From assembly GCA_016721625.1 (NCBI GenBank), contig JADKHR010000001.1, forward strand, positions 310,001-374,000: DNA of 64,000 bases. The letters are read 5' to 3'. The stretch's first letter is position 1. Each line of letters begins with the position of its first letter. Below, in pieces: positions 29,103 through 38,024 of this stretch. The position numbers were made by a program, and so were the translations under genes. The notes under the pieces were generated by a model. It was not told where the DNA came from, searched no databases, and worked only from the letters and a program-made list of their open reading frames with translations. The DNA is from Elusimicrobiota bacterium. Lineage in GTDB: Bacteria; Elusimicrobiota; Elusimicrobia; FEN-1173.

Positions 29103-29440
29103 TCATGCCTGGTCGTCGGCTGTTTCCCGCTCATGTGGGAGATAATACCGCGTCGTTTTGAGGTTGCCTTTTCGTTTCAGGGCGCCTAATTCCACTAGAT
29201 TTTGCAGGTCGCGGGTGGCTGTGGCGCGGGACGTTTCGGCGATGCGGATATATTTCTCTGCGGACATGCCTCCTTTAAAACCCTCCGGCCCTTCCTGATA
29301 CATCCTCAACAATGCTTTTTCCTGGCGCGGGTTGAGTTGGCCGCGCAATCGGTCGAGCGCTTTTGTTTTTTCCAGCAGGAATTCGAAGCGGATCTGTGTC
29401 AGACGTTGCGCTTCTATGGCCGTTTCGGCAAACCAATGGA
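29103..29440 (-). pseudogene. C-terminal remnant of a second Fic-family type
   Basis: The reading frame opens after a stop near 29445 and reads IHWFAETAIEAQRLTQIRFEF, then LLEKTKALDRLRGQLNPRQE and a winged-helix domain (KYIRIAETSRATATRDLQNLVELGAL). This is the usual C-terminal third of Fic proteins, downstream of the catalytic motif. No HxFx(D/E)GNGR motif lies upstream. It is a fragment rather than a transcription regulator, although on its own the winged helix could be taken for one. It is the third Fic-derived sequence in 11 kb and differs in sequence from the other two. Confidence 0.7.
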
Positions 29441-29554
29441 TTTATACGTCACTTCACCGGTTGGCGTCGCATGGCGGCCGTTTTAGCTCTTTTGATATGG
29501 TAATTTGCGAAGGAAAAATCTTTTAGTTCACTCGAATGAATGATGGAGGATATC

Positions 29555-30307
29555 GTGAAACAGTCATTTTTTATTAAGTCGTTCGTCCTTTGTTTAGGGA
29601 TCCCTTTTGTTTCCTGGGCGGTTCACGCCGAGATTTTGACGGGGGTGGAAGCGGGGGCGGGGTATCAGAGCCGAAACGACGTGCGCATTCCGGGGGACAC
29701 GGGGACCGGTTTTTCGCTGAAGGACATTCAAGGGAGCGGGCCGGTCCCGGTGGTGCGGGTTTGGGGGGAATGGCGGTTTGCCGACAAGCACGGCCTTCGC
29801 TTGACCGCGGCCCCGGTTCGCGCGGAGGGGACGGGGACATTGGACGAGGATGTGTTCTTCGTTGATAAAACCTTTGTGAAAGGCACGCCGGTCAAGGCCA
29901 CCTATCAATTCGACACGTACCGGCTTACGTACCGCTACCAATTTCATCAAAGCGAGAAATGGAACTGGTCCTGGGGGGGGACGTTGTTGGTGCGCGACGC
30001 CAAAATCGCCCTGGAACAGGGGGGACAACAGGCGGCTAAAAGCAACATCGGTCTGGTTCCGCTTCTGCACCTTTCCGGTGTTTGGCAAGCCGCTCCAAAA
30101 TGGCGAACGCTGTTCGAAATGGATGGGCTGGCGGGCGGCCCCGGGCGAGCCATCGATGCCACGGTTCAGGGATTTTACCATGCCACCGACCGCTGGGAAT
30201 TCGGCGGGGGTTACCGCACCATTGAAGGCGGTTCGGACACCGACGCCGTTTATACCTTCGCGTGGTTTCATGTGTTCACCCTGTCCGTGAACTATCGGTT
30301 CAATTGA
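29555..30307 (+). CDS. Outer-membrane beta-barrel protein
   Basis: The GTG at 29555 is preceded by GGAGG at a suitable distance and gives a signal peptide (KQSFFIKSFVLCLGIPFVSWAVHA). The mature part has alternating strands (TGVEAGAGYQSRNDVRI, YRLTYRYQFHQSEKWNWSWGGTLLVRDAKIAL) and ends SVNYRFN. About 250 residues. It is probably a monomeric barrel of about 10-12 strands. Function unknown. It is divergent from the Fic fragment. Confidence 0.75.
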   Translation: MKQSFFIKSFVLCLGIPFVSWAVHAEILTGVEAGAGYQSRNDVRIPGDTGTGFSLKDIQGSGPVPVVRVWGEWRFADKHGLRLTAAPVRAEGTGTLDEDVFFVDKTFVKGTPVKATYQFDTYRLTYRYQFHQSEKWNWSWGGTLLVRDAKIALEQGGQQAAKSNIGLVPLLHLSGVWQAAPKWRTLFEMDGLAGGPGRAIDATVQGFYHATDRWEFGGGYRTIEGGSDTDAVYTFAWFHVFTLSVNYRFN

Positions 30308-30504
30308 ACCTTCCGTTCTCATTTCATCCACAATCGGCTGAACCGGCAGACCGTCTGGCAAAAGTCTGCCGTTAATAACCAGGTCTGGGTTTATTCTATA
30401 CTCTGGTAGCCCTATTTTGGCTGGAATTAAGAAGCGGAGAGGACACGCTGATGGCTGGGCCCCCGCTCACCAAAAAAAATAAACCCAAAAGCAGGGAGAC
30501 ACCT

Positions 30505-32210
30505 ATGAAACGTTACATACGATTGTCTGACGTGGCCCGCGTGGTCCTGGTGGCCATGAGTTTTGGCGGTTTTGGAACTTTTTCCTCGGCGCAAGAGGCC
30601 ACTCCCACGCGCGTCTACTGGGGCGTGGCCCACGTCCACACCGGCTACTCCTTTGATTCGGGGATGTTTGGGGTTACGCTGACCCCCGACGATCTTTTCC
30701 GGGTCGCCACGGGCGGAGAAGTCGTTATGGACAACGGCCAGCGATTCAAACAGGACCGACCTCTCGATTGGGTCGCCATCACCGATCACGCCGAGTATCT
30801 CGGCATTTCCGATCAAATCCGCGCCGGGAGTCCCGATCTCCTGGCCAATCCCCAGGGCAAGCGATGGTATGAAATGTCCAAAACGAGTCCTCAGGAAGGC
30901 GTTAAAGCCGCCATCGAAGCGGTTGTCTCCATGCAGACCGGAAAACCCGTCTTCAATAGCGACAAACTTGCCGCCGGGGCCTGGGCGCACGCCACCGCGG
31001 CCGCTGAAAAGTGGAACCAGCCGGGCGTTTTTACCACGCTCCACGGCTTTGAGTGGACCTCCGCGCCCGGCGGCGCGAACCTTCATCGCACCGTCATTTT
31101 TCGCGACAACGCGGATCGCGTGAACCAGGTCGTTCCGTTTTCCACCTTCGATAGCCAAGATCCGGCGGACCTCTGGAATTATATGGACGCCTACGAAAAG
31201 AAGACCGGCGGCAAGGTTTTCGCCATTCCGCACAACGGCAATCTGAGCAACGGCATGATGTACACGGCCCAGACCTATGACGGGAAACCTATGGACCGCG
31301 CATACGCTGAATCGCGCGCCAACCACGAGCCGCTTTTGGAGGCGACGCAGATCAAAGGGGACAGCGAGACACATCCGTACCTTTCGCCGAACGATGAATT
31401 CTCCAACTTCGAGCGATGGGACATTGACTTCGGGAAATTGGAGCCGCTGAAAGATAATCAATTGCTCCAAAGCAACTATGTCCGATCGGCGCTCAAGCTG
31501 GGACTGGAGATGGACGCAAAACTTGGAACCAACCCCTACAAGGCCGGCCTGATCGGCGGCAACGATGCCCATGTGGGCGTGGTCACCACGAGGGAAGACA
31601 ACTTTTTCGGGGAGTTCGCCAACGGACTGCCCTCGCCAGACCGTTGGAAAACCCCGCTCGCCATGGGGAAGGACGGCACGCCCGTGGTGTCGGTGTGGGG
31701 GGAACAAGCCGCTGGGTTGGGCGGCGTGTGGGCGCGCGAGAACACCCGCGAAGCGATCTGGGACGCGCTTAAACGCAGGGAAGTTTATGCCACCACGGGC
31801 GACCGCCCCGTCGTCCGTGTGTTCGCGGGATGGGATTTTCTGAAGGCGGACCTCCATCGTCCTGACTTCGCGGCGAACGGTTACGCCCATGGCGTGCCCA
31901 TGGGCGGCGACCTCAACCAGGCGCCGGCCGGAAAACGCCCGGTCTTTCTGGTTCAGGCCATGCGCGATACGGACGGCCCCAACCTCGACCGCATCCAAAT
32001 CATCAAAGGCTGGCTCGGCAAAGACGGCAAGACAGAAGAGCGCATCTTCGACGTGGCGGTCTCGGGAGGACGCACGATCGGCCGGGATGGACGATGTGAA
32101 ACCGCTGTCGGTAACACCGTGAATGTGGCGAGCGCGACCTACACGAATTCCATCGAATCGTCACCGACCGCGCCTACACCTCGCCCATCTGGTACACGCC
32201 GGGGAAATGA
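30505..32210 (+). CDS. DUF3604 protein with internal deletion near the C-terminus
   Basis: A signal peptide (MKRYIRLSDVARVVLVAMSF) leads into a DUF3604 domain (YWGVAHVHTGYSFDSGMFG, ITDHAEYLG), which resembles the PHP-type metal-dependent phosphoesterase fold. HVHTGYSFDSG and DHAEY are probable metal-binding motifs. AGGGAGACACCT precedes the ATG. The frame runs normally to VNVASATYTNSI near 32145. A segment of roughly 40-50 residues normally found there is missing, and the true C-terminus RAYTSPIWYTPGK continues in another frame to the TGA at 32208. Without this correction the frame ends at 32220. The restored stop overlaps the next start as ATGA, which supports the correction. Enzymatic role unknown. 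Confidence 0.8.
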
Positions 32211-33085
32211 CAGCCCTTAAAAAACTCGCGCGCGAACCGCTCCTCCACTTCCTGCTGTTGGGGGCGGCGATGTTCGCGGTTTACAGCCTTGTGTCCACGG
32301 GGGCCGGGGGCGCGCCGGGAAAGATCGTCATCACCCAAGGCCAACTGGCTTCCCTATGGGAAAACTTCACCCGCACCCGTCAACGGCCGCCGACGGCCGA
32401 GGAGTGGGAGGGGTTGGTCCGACAGCGGGTGCGGGAAGAGGTTTTTTACCGCGAAGCGCTGGCGCTCGGCTTGGACAAAGACGACAGCATCATCCGCCGC
32501 CGCTTGCAACAAAAGATGGAGTTCCTCTCCGACGATGTCGCCATCCGGGCTCAACCCACTGAAGACGAGCTGAAGGCGTATCTGGAGGCACATCCTGATT
32601 TCTATCGCCGGGACCCACAGGTCACTTTCCAACAGGTGTTTCTTAACCCTGAAAAACACGCTCAACGCCTCGCGCCAGATGCCGCGCGACTGCTGGCCCA
32701 GTTAAATAAAATGAGAACCAAAACCGACGTCTCAAAATTGGGCGATCCGATCATGTTGGATAACGTATATAAAGCGCTCCCGTCCCGTGAGATCGCCCGA
32801 TTGTTCGGCGATAAATTCGCCAAATCGTTGGAGGGGATTCCGGTAGGGCAATGGCAAGGGCCGGTGGAATCCGCTTTCGGGGCGCATCTGGTGTTCGTGA
32901 GGGAACGCGCGGGAGGGGGAGTGTCCTCCCTTGCGGAGGTTCAGGACGCGGTGCGCCGCGATTGGGACAATGACCATCGGCTCCAAGCGAATGAAAAGTT
33001 CTACCAAAATCTTCTCACGCGTTACACCGTGACGATCGAAACGCCGGGTCCGGCGGACGCGATCAAAATCGCGTCAAACAAATGA
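32207..33085 (+). CDS. Membrane-anchored parvulin-type peptidyl-prolyl isomerase
   Basis: A 292-residue protein with an N-terminal transmembrane anchor (LLHFLLLGAAMFAVYSLV). A SurA/PpiD-like N-terminal helical region (QRVREEVFYREALALGLDKDDSIIRRRLQQKMEF in two helices) is followed by a parvulin domain (VTFQQVFLNPEKHA, FGAHLVFVRER). It should catalyse proline isomerisation on periplasmic proteins. It overlaps the upstream DUF3604 gene and the downstream HupE gene by ATGA at each side, so the three form one tightly coupled unit. Confidence 0.88.
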   Translation: MTALKKLAREPLLHFLLLGAAMFAVYSLVSTGAGGAPGKIVITQGQLASLWENFTRTRQRPPTAEEWEGLVRQRVREEVFYREALALGLDKDDSIIRRRLQQKMEFLSDDVAIRAQPTEDELKAYLEAHPDFYRRDPQVTFQQVFLNPEKHAQRLAPDAARLLAQLNKMRTKTDVSKLGDPIMLDNVYKALPSREIARLFGDKFAKSLEGIPVGQWQGPVESAFGAHLVFVRERAGGGVSSLAEVQDAVRRDWDNDHRLQANEKFYQNLLTRYTVTIETPGPADAIKIASNK

Positions 33086-34086
33086 ATCGCGCGTTTTTGA
33101 CCTTGACTCTGTTCCTCACGCTCGCCGCCACTGTGCGCGCGCACGAGGTGCGCCCCGCCTATCTTGAACTGCGCCAGAACGGGCCAGAAACCTACGACGT
33201 GCTGTGGAAAGTCCCCGGCCAGGGCGACTTGCGGCTGGGGCTCTCTGTGGAACTTCCCATGGCTTGCGCCGATGTCACTCCACCTCAGGGATCGATGGCC
33301 TACAACGCCTCCACCGAACGCTGGACCGTCCGGTGCCCCGGCGGCCTTGGCCGTGGCGTGATTCGTATCGCGGGCTTAAGGGCCACTGCGACCGACGTGC
33401 TTGTGCGATTGGAACGTCTTGACGGCACAACGCAGGTGACGCGACTCACCCCCTCCGCCCCCTCGTTCAGGATCGCGGCCCCGGAGACCGCTTTGGGCGT
33501 CGCACGCACCTACACCGCGCTCGGCATCGAACACATCTTGACGGGCGTTGACCATCTCCTGTTCGTGCTCGCGCTGATCCTTATCACCCGCAGCGGTTGG
33601 TCGCTGGCTCGGACCGTGACCGCGTTTACCGTTTCCCATAGCCTCACGCTCACTCTGGCAACGCTCGGGTATGTCCACATCCCACAACAACCCGTGGAGG
33701 CCGTCATCGCGCTGAGCATCGTTTTCGTGGCGGCGGAGATTTTGCGCGGCCGCCAAGGGCTCGGGGGCCTCACGGCCAAGGCGCCGTGGCTCGTGGCCCT
33801 GATGTTTGGACTTATGCACGGGCTGGGGTTTGCCAGCGGACTCAAAGACGCCGGTTTACCAGACGGACACATTCCCACGGCCCTTTTGTTTTTTAGCCTA
33901 GGGGTTGAAATGGGCCATTTCCTTTTCATCGGTTTCGTCCTGTCTTTTCGAGCGCTCCTGCGGCTGGCGGCGTCACGCCTATCGCCCTCTGACCAAAAAC
34001 GTTTGGCCCCCCTGGAATTTCTGCCATCCTACGCCATCGGGAGCGTGGCCATGTTTTGGGTCATTCAACGCGTCACCGCTTTCTGA
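33082..34086 (+). CDS. HupE/UreJ family membrane protein
   Basis: The 334-residue protein has a signal peptide (MNRAFLTLTLFLTLAATVRA), a periplasmic beta-domain of about 130 residues beginning HEVRPAYLEL, and then a HupE/UreJ-like domain with about six transmembrane helices. The signature EHILTGVDHLLFVLALIL carries His and Asp residues that could bind metal, and GLMHGLGFASGL follows. Members are considered nickel or cobalt permease-like accessory proteins, but no hydrogenase or urease is nearby. The long form with an N-terminal domain often sits beside DUF3604 and a parvulin gene. Confidence 0.85.
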   Translation: MNRAFLTLTLFLTLAATVRAHEVRPAYLELRQNGPETYDVLWKVPGQGDLRLGLSVELPMACADVTPPQGSMAYNASTERWTVRCPGGLGRGVIRIAGLRATATDVLVRLERLDGTTQVTRLTPSAPSFRIAAPETALGVARTYTALGIEHILTGVDHLLFVLALILITRSGWSLARTVTAFTVSHSLTLTLATLGYVHIPQQPVEAVIALSIVFVAAEILRGRQGLGGLTAKAPWLVALMFGLMHGLGFASGLKDAGLPDGHIPTALLFFSLGVEMGHFLFIGFVLSFRALLRLAASRLSPSDQKRLAPLEFLPSYAIGSVAMFWVIQRVTAF

Positions 34087-34176
34087 AATGCTCGTTGGGG
34101 AGATGACTACCGTCATAGACAACACTCTCTGCATTGGGTAACGTGCCCAAAGTCAAAGTATTTGAGGAGGAAGAGC

Positions 34177-35871
34177 ATGAAAGTCATTATCGTTGGCGGA
34201 GTGGCGGGCGGGGCGTCTTGTGCGGCGCGACTGCGGCGATTGGATGAGGGAGACCAGATCACTGTTTTTGAACGGGACGAGAACGTTTCGTTTTCCAACT
34301 GCAGTCTGCCTTATTACCTGAGCGGTGTGGTTGAAAAATCGGAGACCCTGGTGATGATGTCCCCGAAAAAGTTTCTGACCCAGTACAATATCAATGTTCG
34401 CACCATGTCGGAAGTCACGGCGATCAACCGGAAATCAAAAACCGTGACGGTTCTGGACCGAACCAAAAACACCACCTACGAGGAATCTTACGATAAGCTG
34501 GTTCTCTCCCCGGGTGCCGCCGCCATCGTTCCCCCCATTCCCGGCATCGAGTTGGTGAACAAACATGAGGTGCGCAACGTCGGCGATGTGGTCGGCCTGA
34601 AGCAAAGCATTACTCCGGCGGCGGGACAGAAGATGGTGGTGATCGGCGGCGGGTTCATCGGCGTGGAAGTCGCGGAAAACCTTCGCGAGGCGGGATATGC
34701 GATGACGTTGGTGGAAGCGATGCCGCAAATCCTTCGAATCTACGATGCCGACATGGTTCAACTCTTGCACAAATCACTGGATGATCACGGCATTGAACTC
34801 GTGCTGAACGATAAAGTCGCGTCGTTCGAGAAAAACACGGTGGTGCTCGGGTCAGGCCGGAAGATCAAGGCGGATGGCGTGGTCATGGCCATTGGCGTGA
34901 CTCCGGAAACCCGACTGGCGAAAGCGGCCGGGTTGACCCTTGGGGCCACCGGCGCCATTGCTGTGGATGCCGAATGCCGGACGAATGATCCGGATATCTA
35001 TGCCATCGGCGATGCGATTGAAGTGGATCATGCCTTCCTCAAAGAAAAGTTTAAAATAGCGCTGGCCTGGCCAGCCCAGATCCAGGCGCGAGGCGTGGCG
35101 AACAGCATCAAAGGCTTGCCCTTCACTCATCCCGCTTATATCGCCAGCTCCTGCATCAAGGTTTTTGAATACAACGCGGCATCCACCGGCCTGACAGAAG
35201 AGCAGATCAAGCAAATGAAATCGCCGCTCAGTTATGATGTCGCGCTGGTTTCACCGCAAGACATTGTTGGGATCATGCCGAACTCCACCCCGGTTTTTCT
35301 GAAGGTGATCTTTGAGAAGCCAAGCGGCCGTCTTCTGGGTGCGCAGGCCATCAGCAAAGGCGCGGCCGATAAGCGGATCGACGTGATCGCAACGGCCATT
35401 CATTTTAACGCCACCATTCGGGATCTCATGGGTCTTGAACTGTGCTACGCCCCTCCGTTTTCGACAGCAAAGGATGTGACGAACATGGCGGGCTATGTCG
35501 GTCGGAATTTGCTGGACGGCACATTCAAACAGGTATTGCCTTCGGAATTGCGCTCGTTGGTTGCCAGCGGGGCCTATATTCTGGATGTCCGCGAAGATTA
35601 TGAGGTTGGGGCGGGTGTCGTTAGGGGATCAAAGAATATACCCTTGAGCCAGCTTCGCGGCCGGGTGTCAGAAATTCCAAAGGATCGGCCTGTTTACGCT
35701 TATTGTCGAAGTGGACAGCGTAGTTACAATGCCGTGCTGGCCTTACAGAATCTGGGCTATACCCAGGTTTACAATTTGGCAGGCGGCTACATGTTTTTCT
35801 CGTTTAACGAATACATGCAGGACCGGCTTGCGAAGAGGGAATCGGTCCTCACCGGCTATAACTTCAACTAA
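34177..35871 (+). CDS. CoA-disulfide/persulfide reductase with C-terminal rhodanese
   Basis: A 564-residue flavoprotein. The FAD-binding VIIVGGVAGGASCAARLRR is at the N-terminus and the redox-active Cys42 is in FSNCSLPYY, as in CoA-disulfide reductase. An NAD(P)H-binding MVVIGGGFIGVEVAENL is near residue 155. The last 100 residues are a rhodanese domain with YCRSGQRSYNA (Cys about 510). This fusion is known as an NADH-dependent persulfide or polysulfide reductase, reducing CoA persulfide to CoA and sulfide. A GAGGAGGAAGAGC ribosome-binding site gives the ATG at 34177. It is cytoplasmic. It lies upstream of MarC and the DszB-like gene. Confidence 0.9.
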   Translation: MKVIIVGGVAGGASCAARLRRLDEGDQITVFERDENVSFSNCSLPYYLSGVVEKSETLVMMSPKKFLTQYNINVRTMSEVTAINRKSKTVTVLDRTKNTTYEESYDKLVLSPGAAAIVPPIPGIELVNKHEVRNVGDVVGLKQSITPAAGQKMVVIGGGFIGVEVAENLREAGYAMTLVEAMPQILRIYDADMVQLLHKSLDDHGIELVLNDKVASFEKNTVVLGSGRKIKADGVVMAIGVTPETRLAKAAGLTLGATGAIAVDAECRTNDPDIYAIGDAIEVDHAFLKEKFKIALAWPAQIQARGVANSIKGLPFTHPAYIASSCIKVFEYNAASTGLTEEQIKQMKSPLSYDVALVSPQDIVGIMPNSTPVFLKVIFEKPSGRLLGAQAISKGAADKRIDVIATAIHFNATIRDLMGLELCYAPPFSTAKDVTNMAGYVGRNLLDGTFKQVLPSELRSLVASGAYILDVREDYEVGAGVVRGSKNIPLSQLRGRVSEIPKDRPVYAYCRSGQRSYNAVLALQNLGYTQVYNLAGGYMFFSFNEYMQDRLAKRESVLTGYNFN

Positions 35872-35945
35872 GAGTCAGCACTCTTTGTTTTGAGCGATTC
35901 GGGACTGACGAAGGATTGTCGGCAAAAACTTAAAGGGAGAGCGCC

Positions 35946-36560
35946 ATGGAGCGTTTTTCATTCATTTTAACGATCTTCTTCATGTTGTTGGGGCCGGTGA
36001 AGATTATTCAGGCTTTCGCCGGGTTGACACAGGGGGCTGACCTTCGGTTTAAGCGGGCCGTGGCCGTGCGAGGGGCCTTGATTGCCTCGGCGCTATGCGC
36101 CTTTGTGGTGGTGTCGGGAATGAGCCTGTTGGGGAAGTACCGCATCCAGCTGGATGCGGTGCGGATCGCCGGCGGGGTGGTCCTCTTGATCGCGGCGCTC
36201 CGAACCATTTTCATCAAAGCTCCACCGCCGACGCCGGTTCCGGGGGCCACGCCGATCCAATTGGCGGTGTCCCCGGTGGCGGTGCCGATCATCGTGCCTC
36301 AGGCGGGTGTCGCCGCCATATTAATCTTCCTGATGCAGGAGCCGAACAGTCCGGGGATCGTCCCTCTCATTGTTCTCAGCGTGGCGATCATGATGGCGCT
36401 GGACTTCTTGGTGATGTATTTCATCGACACGGTGGTGAAAACGCCGGGTTTGGCGATCGTTCTTTCCGTTCTCGGCGCCGTGCTCGTGTTCATCCAGGCC
36501 TGTCTGGCAACGCAGATGATTTTAGTGGGGCTCAAACTTTTGAGTCCGGTGATTTTTTAA
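35946..36560 (+). CDS. MarC family integral membrane protein
   Basis: The 204-residue protein has about six transmembrane helices. LGPVKIIQAFAGLTQ and the paired helices around SPVAVPIIVPQAGVAAIL match the MarC (UPF0056) family, whose transport role is not established. GGGAGAGCGCC precedes the ATG. It sits between the persulfide reductase and the DszB-like protein, so it may move a sulfur compound across the membrane, but that is an inference from position. A second MarC gene is at 53103. Confidence 0.85.
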   Translation: MERFSFILTIFFMLLGPVKIIQAFAGLTQGADLRFKRAVAVRGALIASALCAFVVVSGMSLLGKYRIQLDAVRIAGGVVLLIAALRTIFIKAPPPTPVPGATPIQLAVSPVAVPIIVPQAGVAAILIFLMQEPNSPGIVPLIVLSVAIMMALDFLVMYFIDTVVKTPGLAIVLSVLGAVLVFIQACLATQMILVGLKLLSPVIF

Positions 36561-36580
36561 ATTCAATTACGGGGGGTTTT

Positions 36581-37756
36581 ATGGGCGACGAAAAAATCAA
36601 AGAGACAACGTTCGAAAACACGAAATTGAACACCGTTCCATTGAATTGGAAAGAGGTGTACTACACCAATTGTCCCCTGGTGTCCGCCAGCAATGTGGAC
36701 CAGGAACTGGGCTGGACCAGAGAAGAATTCAAGAAGATCGGCGTCAAATACGGTTTCTTGCGTTCTGTCCGGGAGAACGATTGGTATCCCCATTATATCC
36801 ATAACCTCGATAATCTCATCCGTTTTGGCGGTTTATTTCCGCCCATTCATGTTCAAGCGGACATTCGCCGGACGCGGTTATTGGGTGTCACCCATGCCCC
36901 CCACGAAGGCGGGTGCATGATGGTTCGCTCCCGGGACAACCTCTACCGGATGACTGAACTAAAAGGCAAAAAGATCGGACTCTCGAAGAGTCTGAACAGG
37001 ATTAAGAACGACTGGTGGCGCATTCAGGAAGAGCAAGGCATTGAGTTGATGCTCCGGATGAACGGCATGACACGCAAGGATGTGGAGATTGTCGAGTTCC
37101 CTTACGCGGACGACTGGTACAACAATCCTGAGATGTTGGATCCCATGGACAATGCGTCCGAGTTGTGGCTCAAACGGGACCACAAACATGACCTGGCCTT
37201 TCGTCCGCTGGAAACGGCCCTGTTGAAAGGCGTGGTCGATGCGATTTACACCCAAAGCAAACCCTTCCAGCACCTGCAGGAGGCCACGGGCAAGATGAAG
37301 GCCATTGAAGACCTGTCCCGATATCCGGATTGGACCCTTCAAGTGGCCAACATTCCCGCCGCCATCACTTGCACCGATGTGATGGCCGAGAAACATCCCG
37401 AGCTGGTGGTGACGTTCATGAAAGGGATGATCAAAGTGGGGCGCTGGGCCAATGAGCACAAGCACGCGGCGGCCGCGATCCTCGACAAACAGACCTTTTA
37501 CCTGGATGTGGAGGACACCTACCGAGGCATTAAGGACATCGACATGGTGCCCAACCTTTCGCCCCAGAACCTGGTCTCTGTTGAGATCGGAAAAGATTTC
37601 ATGCGGAGCCATGGCTACATTAAAAACGACTTCGATGTTAACAAGTGGGCCGCGCCGGAGTTCCTGGAACAGGCGGCGAAAGAACTGGTTAATGAGCGTT
37701 GGGCGAAAGTCACCGGAGATAAGCTTCCCACGTCATCGGGGGCTCGGATGGGGTAG
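36581..37756 (+). CDS. DszB-like sulfinate desulfinase homologue
   Basis: A 391-residue protein of the substrate-binding-protein fold. It lacks a signal peptide, unlike ABC-transporter binding proteins. It resembles DszB, the 2'-hydroxybiphenyl-2-sulfinate desulfinase of the 4S pathway: YYTNCPLVSAS matches the TYSNCP region, and RFGGLFPP, RRTRLLGVTH and KWAAPEFL have DszB counterparts. DszB active-site residues Cys27, His60, Arg70 and Gly73 correspond to Cys31, His71, Arg81 and Gly84, with the same spacing from His to Gly. A cytoplasmic C-S bond cleaving enzyme is therefore plausible. It follows MarC by 20 bases with a GGGGGG site. No DszA or DszC gene is in the window, so its substrate is unknown. 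A cytoplasmic sulfonate-binding protein is the alternative. Confidence 0.7.
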   Translation: MGDEKIKETTFENTKLNTVPLNWKEVYYTNCPLVSASNVDQELGWTREEFKKIGVKYGFLRSVRENDWYPHYIHNLDNLIRFGGLFPPIHVQADIRRTRLLGVTHAPHEGGCMMVRSRDNLYRMTELKGKKIGLSKSLNRIKNDWWRIQEEQGIELMLRMNGMTRKDVEIVEFPYADDWYNNPEMLDPMDNASELWLKRDHKHDLAFRPLETALLKGVVDAIYTQSKPFQHLQEATGKMKAIEDLSRYPDWTLQVANIPAAITCTDVMAEKHPELVVTFMKGMIKVGRWANEHKHAAAAILDKQTFYLDVEDTYRGIKDIDMVPNLSPQNLVSVEIGKDFMRSHGYIKNDFDVNKWAAPEFLEQAAKELVNERWAKVTGDKLPTSSGARMG

Positions 37757-37825
37757 GTGGAAAGGGTTGGGAGAGAGGGTTCAAATGACGAATGAAGAAT
37801 AGGGGTCCTTTCCGGGGCCCATGGT

Positions 37826-37985
37826 CCTTCTCCTTTTGGGAGAAGGTGGCCCGGAGGGCCGGATGAGGGGATGGACGATCTTATCATCAAAAAAATATTT
37901 CCCTCACCCTGCCCTCGCATCAGCGGCTCTGCCGCCCCCGGTGCCGTGAGCTCTGCGAACGGCCTCCCAAGAGGAGAGGGAAAAA
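37826..37985. repeat. Dispersed palindromic repeat cluster
   Basis: A palindrome at 37826-37846 (CCTTCTCC-TTTTG-GGAGAAGG) is followed by GGAGGGCCGGATGAGGGG. A second, longer structured element at about 37900-37985 opens TTTCCCTCACCCTGCCCTCGC and closes GAGGAGAGGGAAA. Related copies occur at 43.9, 46.5 and 57.7 kb. All are intergenic. Confidence 0.8.
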
Positions 37986-38024
37986 TACCTGAACGGTTAC
38001 AAGAGGTTGGTTTAAGGAGGTTGT

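Noticed and set aside
28791..29134. Short open frames on both strands of the intergenic region
   Set aside because: Several overlapping frames of similar length on both strands, without ribosome-binding sites, suggest chance openness of G/C-rich sequence.
29103..29348. A stand-alone winged-helix transcription regulator
   Set aside because: The similar sequence continues upstream into the usual C-terminal linker of Fic proteins, so it is a fragment of a longer gene.
30342..30370. A terminator at GGCAGAC...GTCTGCC after the outer-membrane gene
   Set aside because: A 7-bp inverted repeat is present but no T-run follows, so it is not convincing.
30427..31998. A 523-codon minus-strand frame opposite DUF3604
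   Set aside because: It is an antisense shadow of a conserved gene in high-G+C sequence, without ribosome-binding site or domain.
36095..36580. An N-terminal extension of the DszB-like protein through the MarC gene
   Set aside because: The extension is the MarC gene read in another frame (Arg/Gly-rich, low complexity). The ATG at 36581 has its own ribosome-binding site.
36581..37756. A periplasmic ABC sulfonate/nitrate-binding protein
   Set aside because: There is no signal peptide and no permease or ATPase gene nearby, while the DszB catalytic residues are kept. It remains the main alternative.
37826..37985. A CRISPR array in the palindromic repeat region
   Set aside because: The repeats are not regularly spaced, there are no spacers of uniform length, and no cas genes are present.
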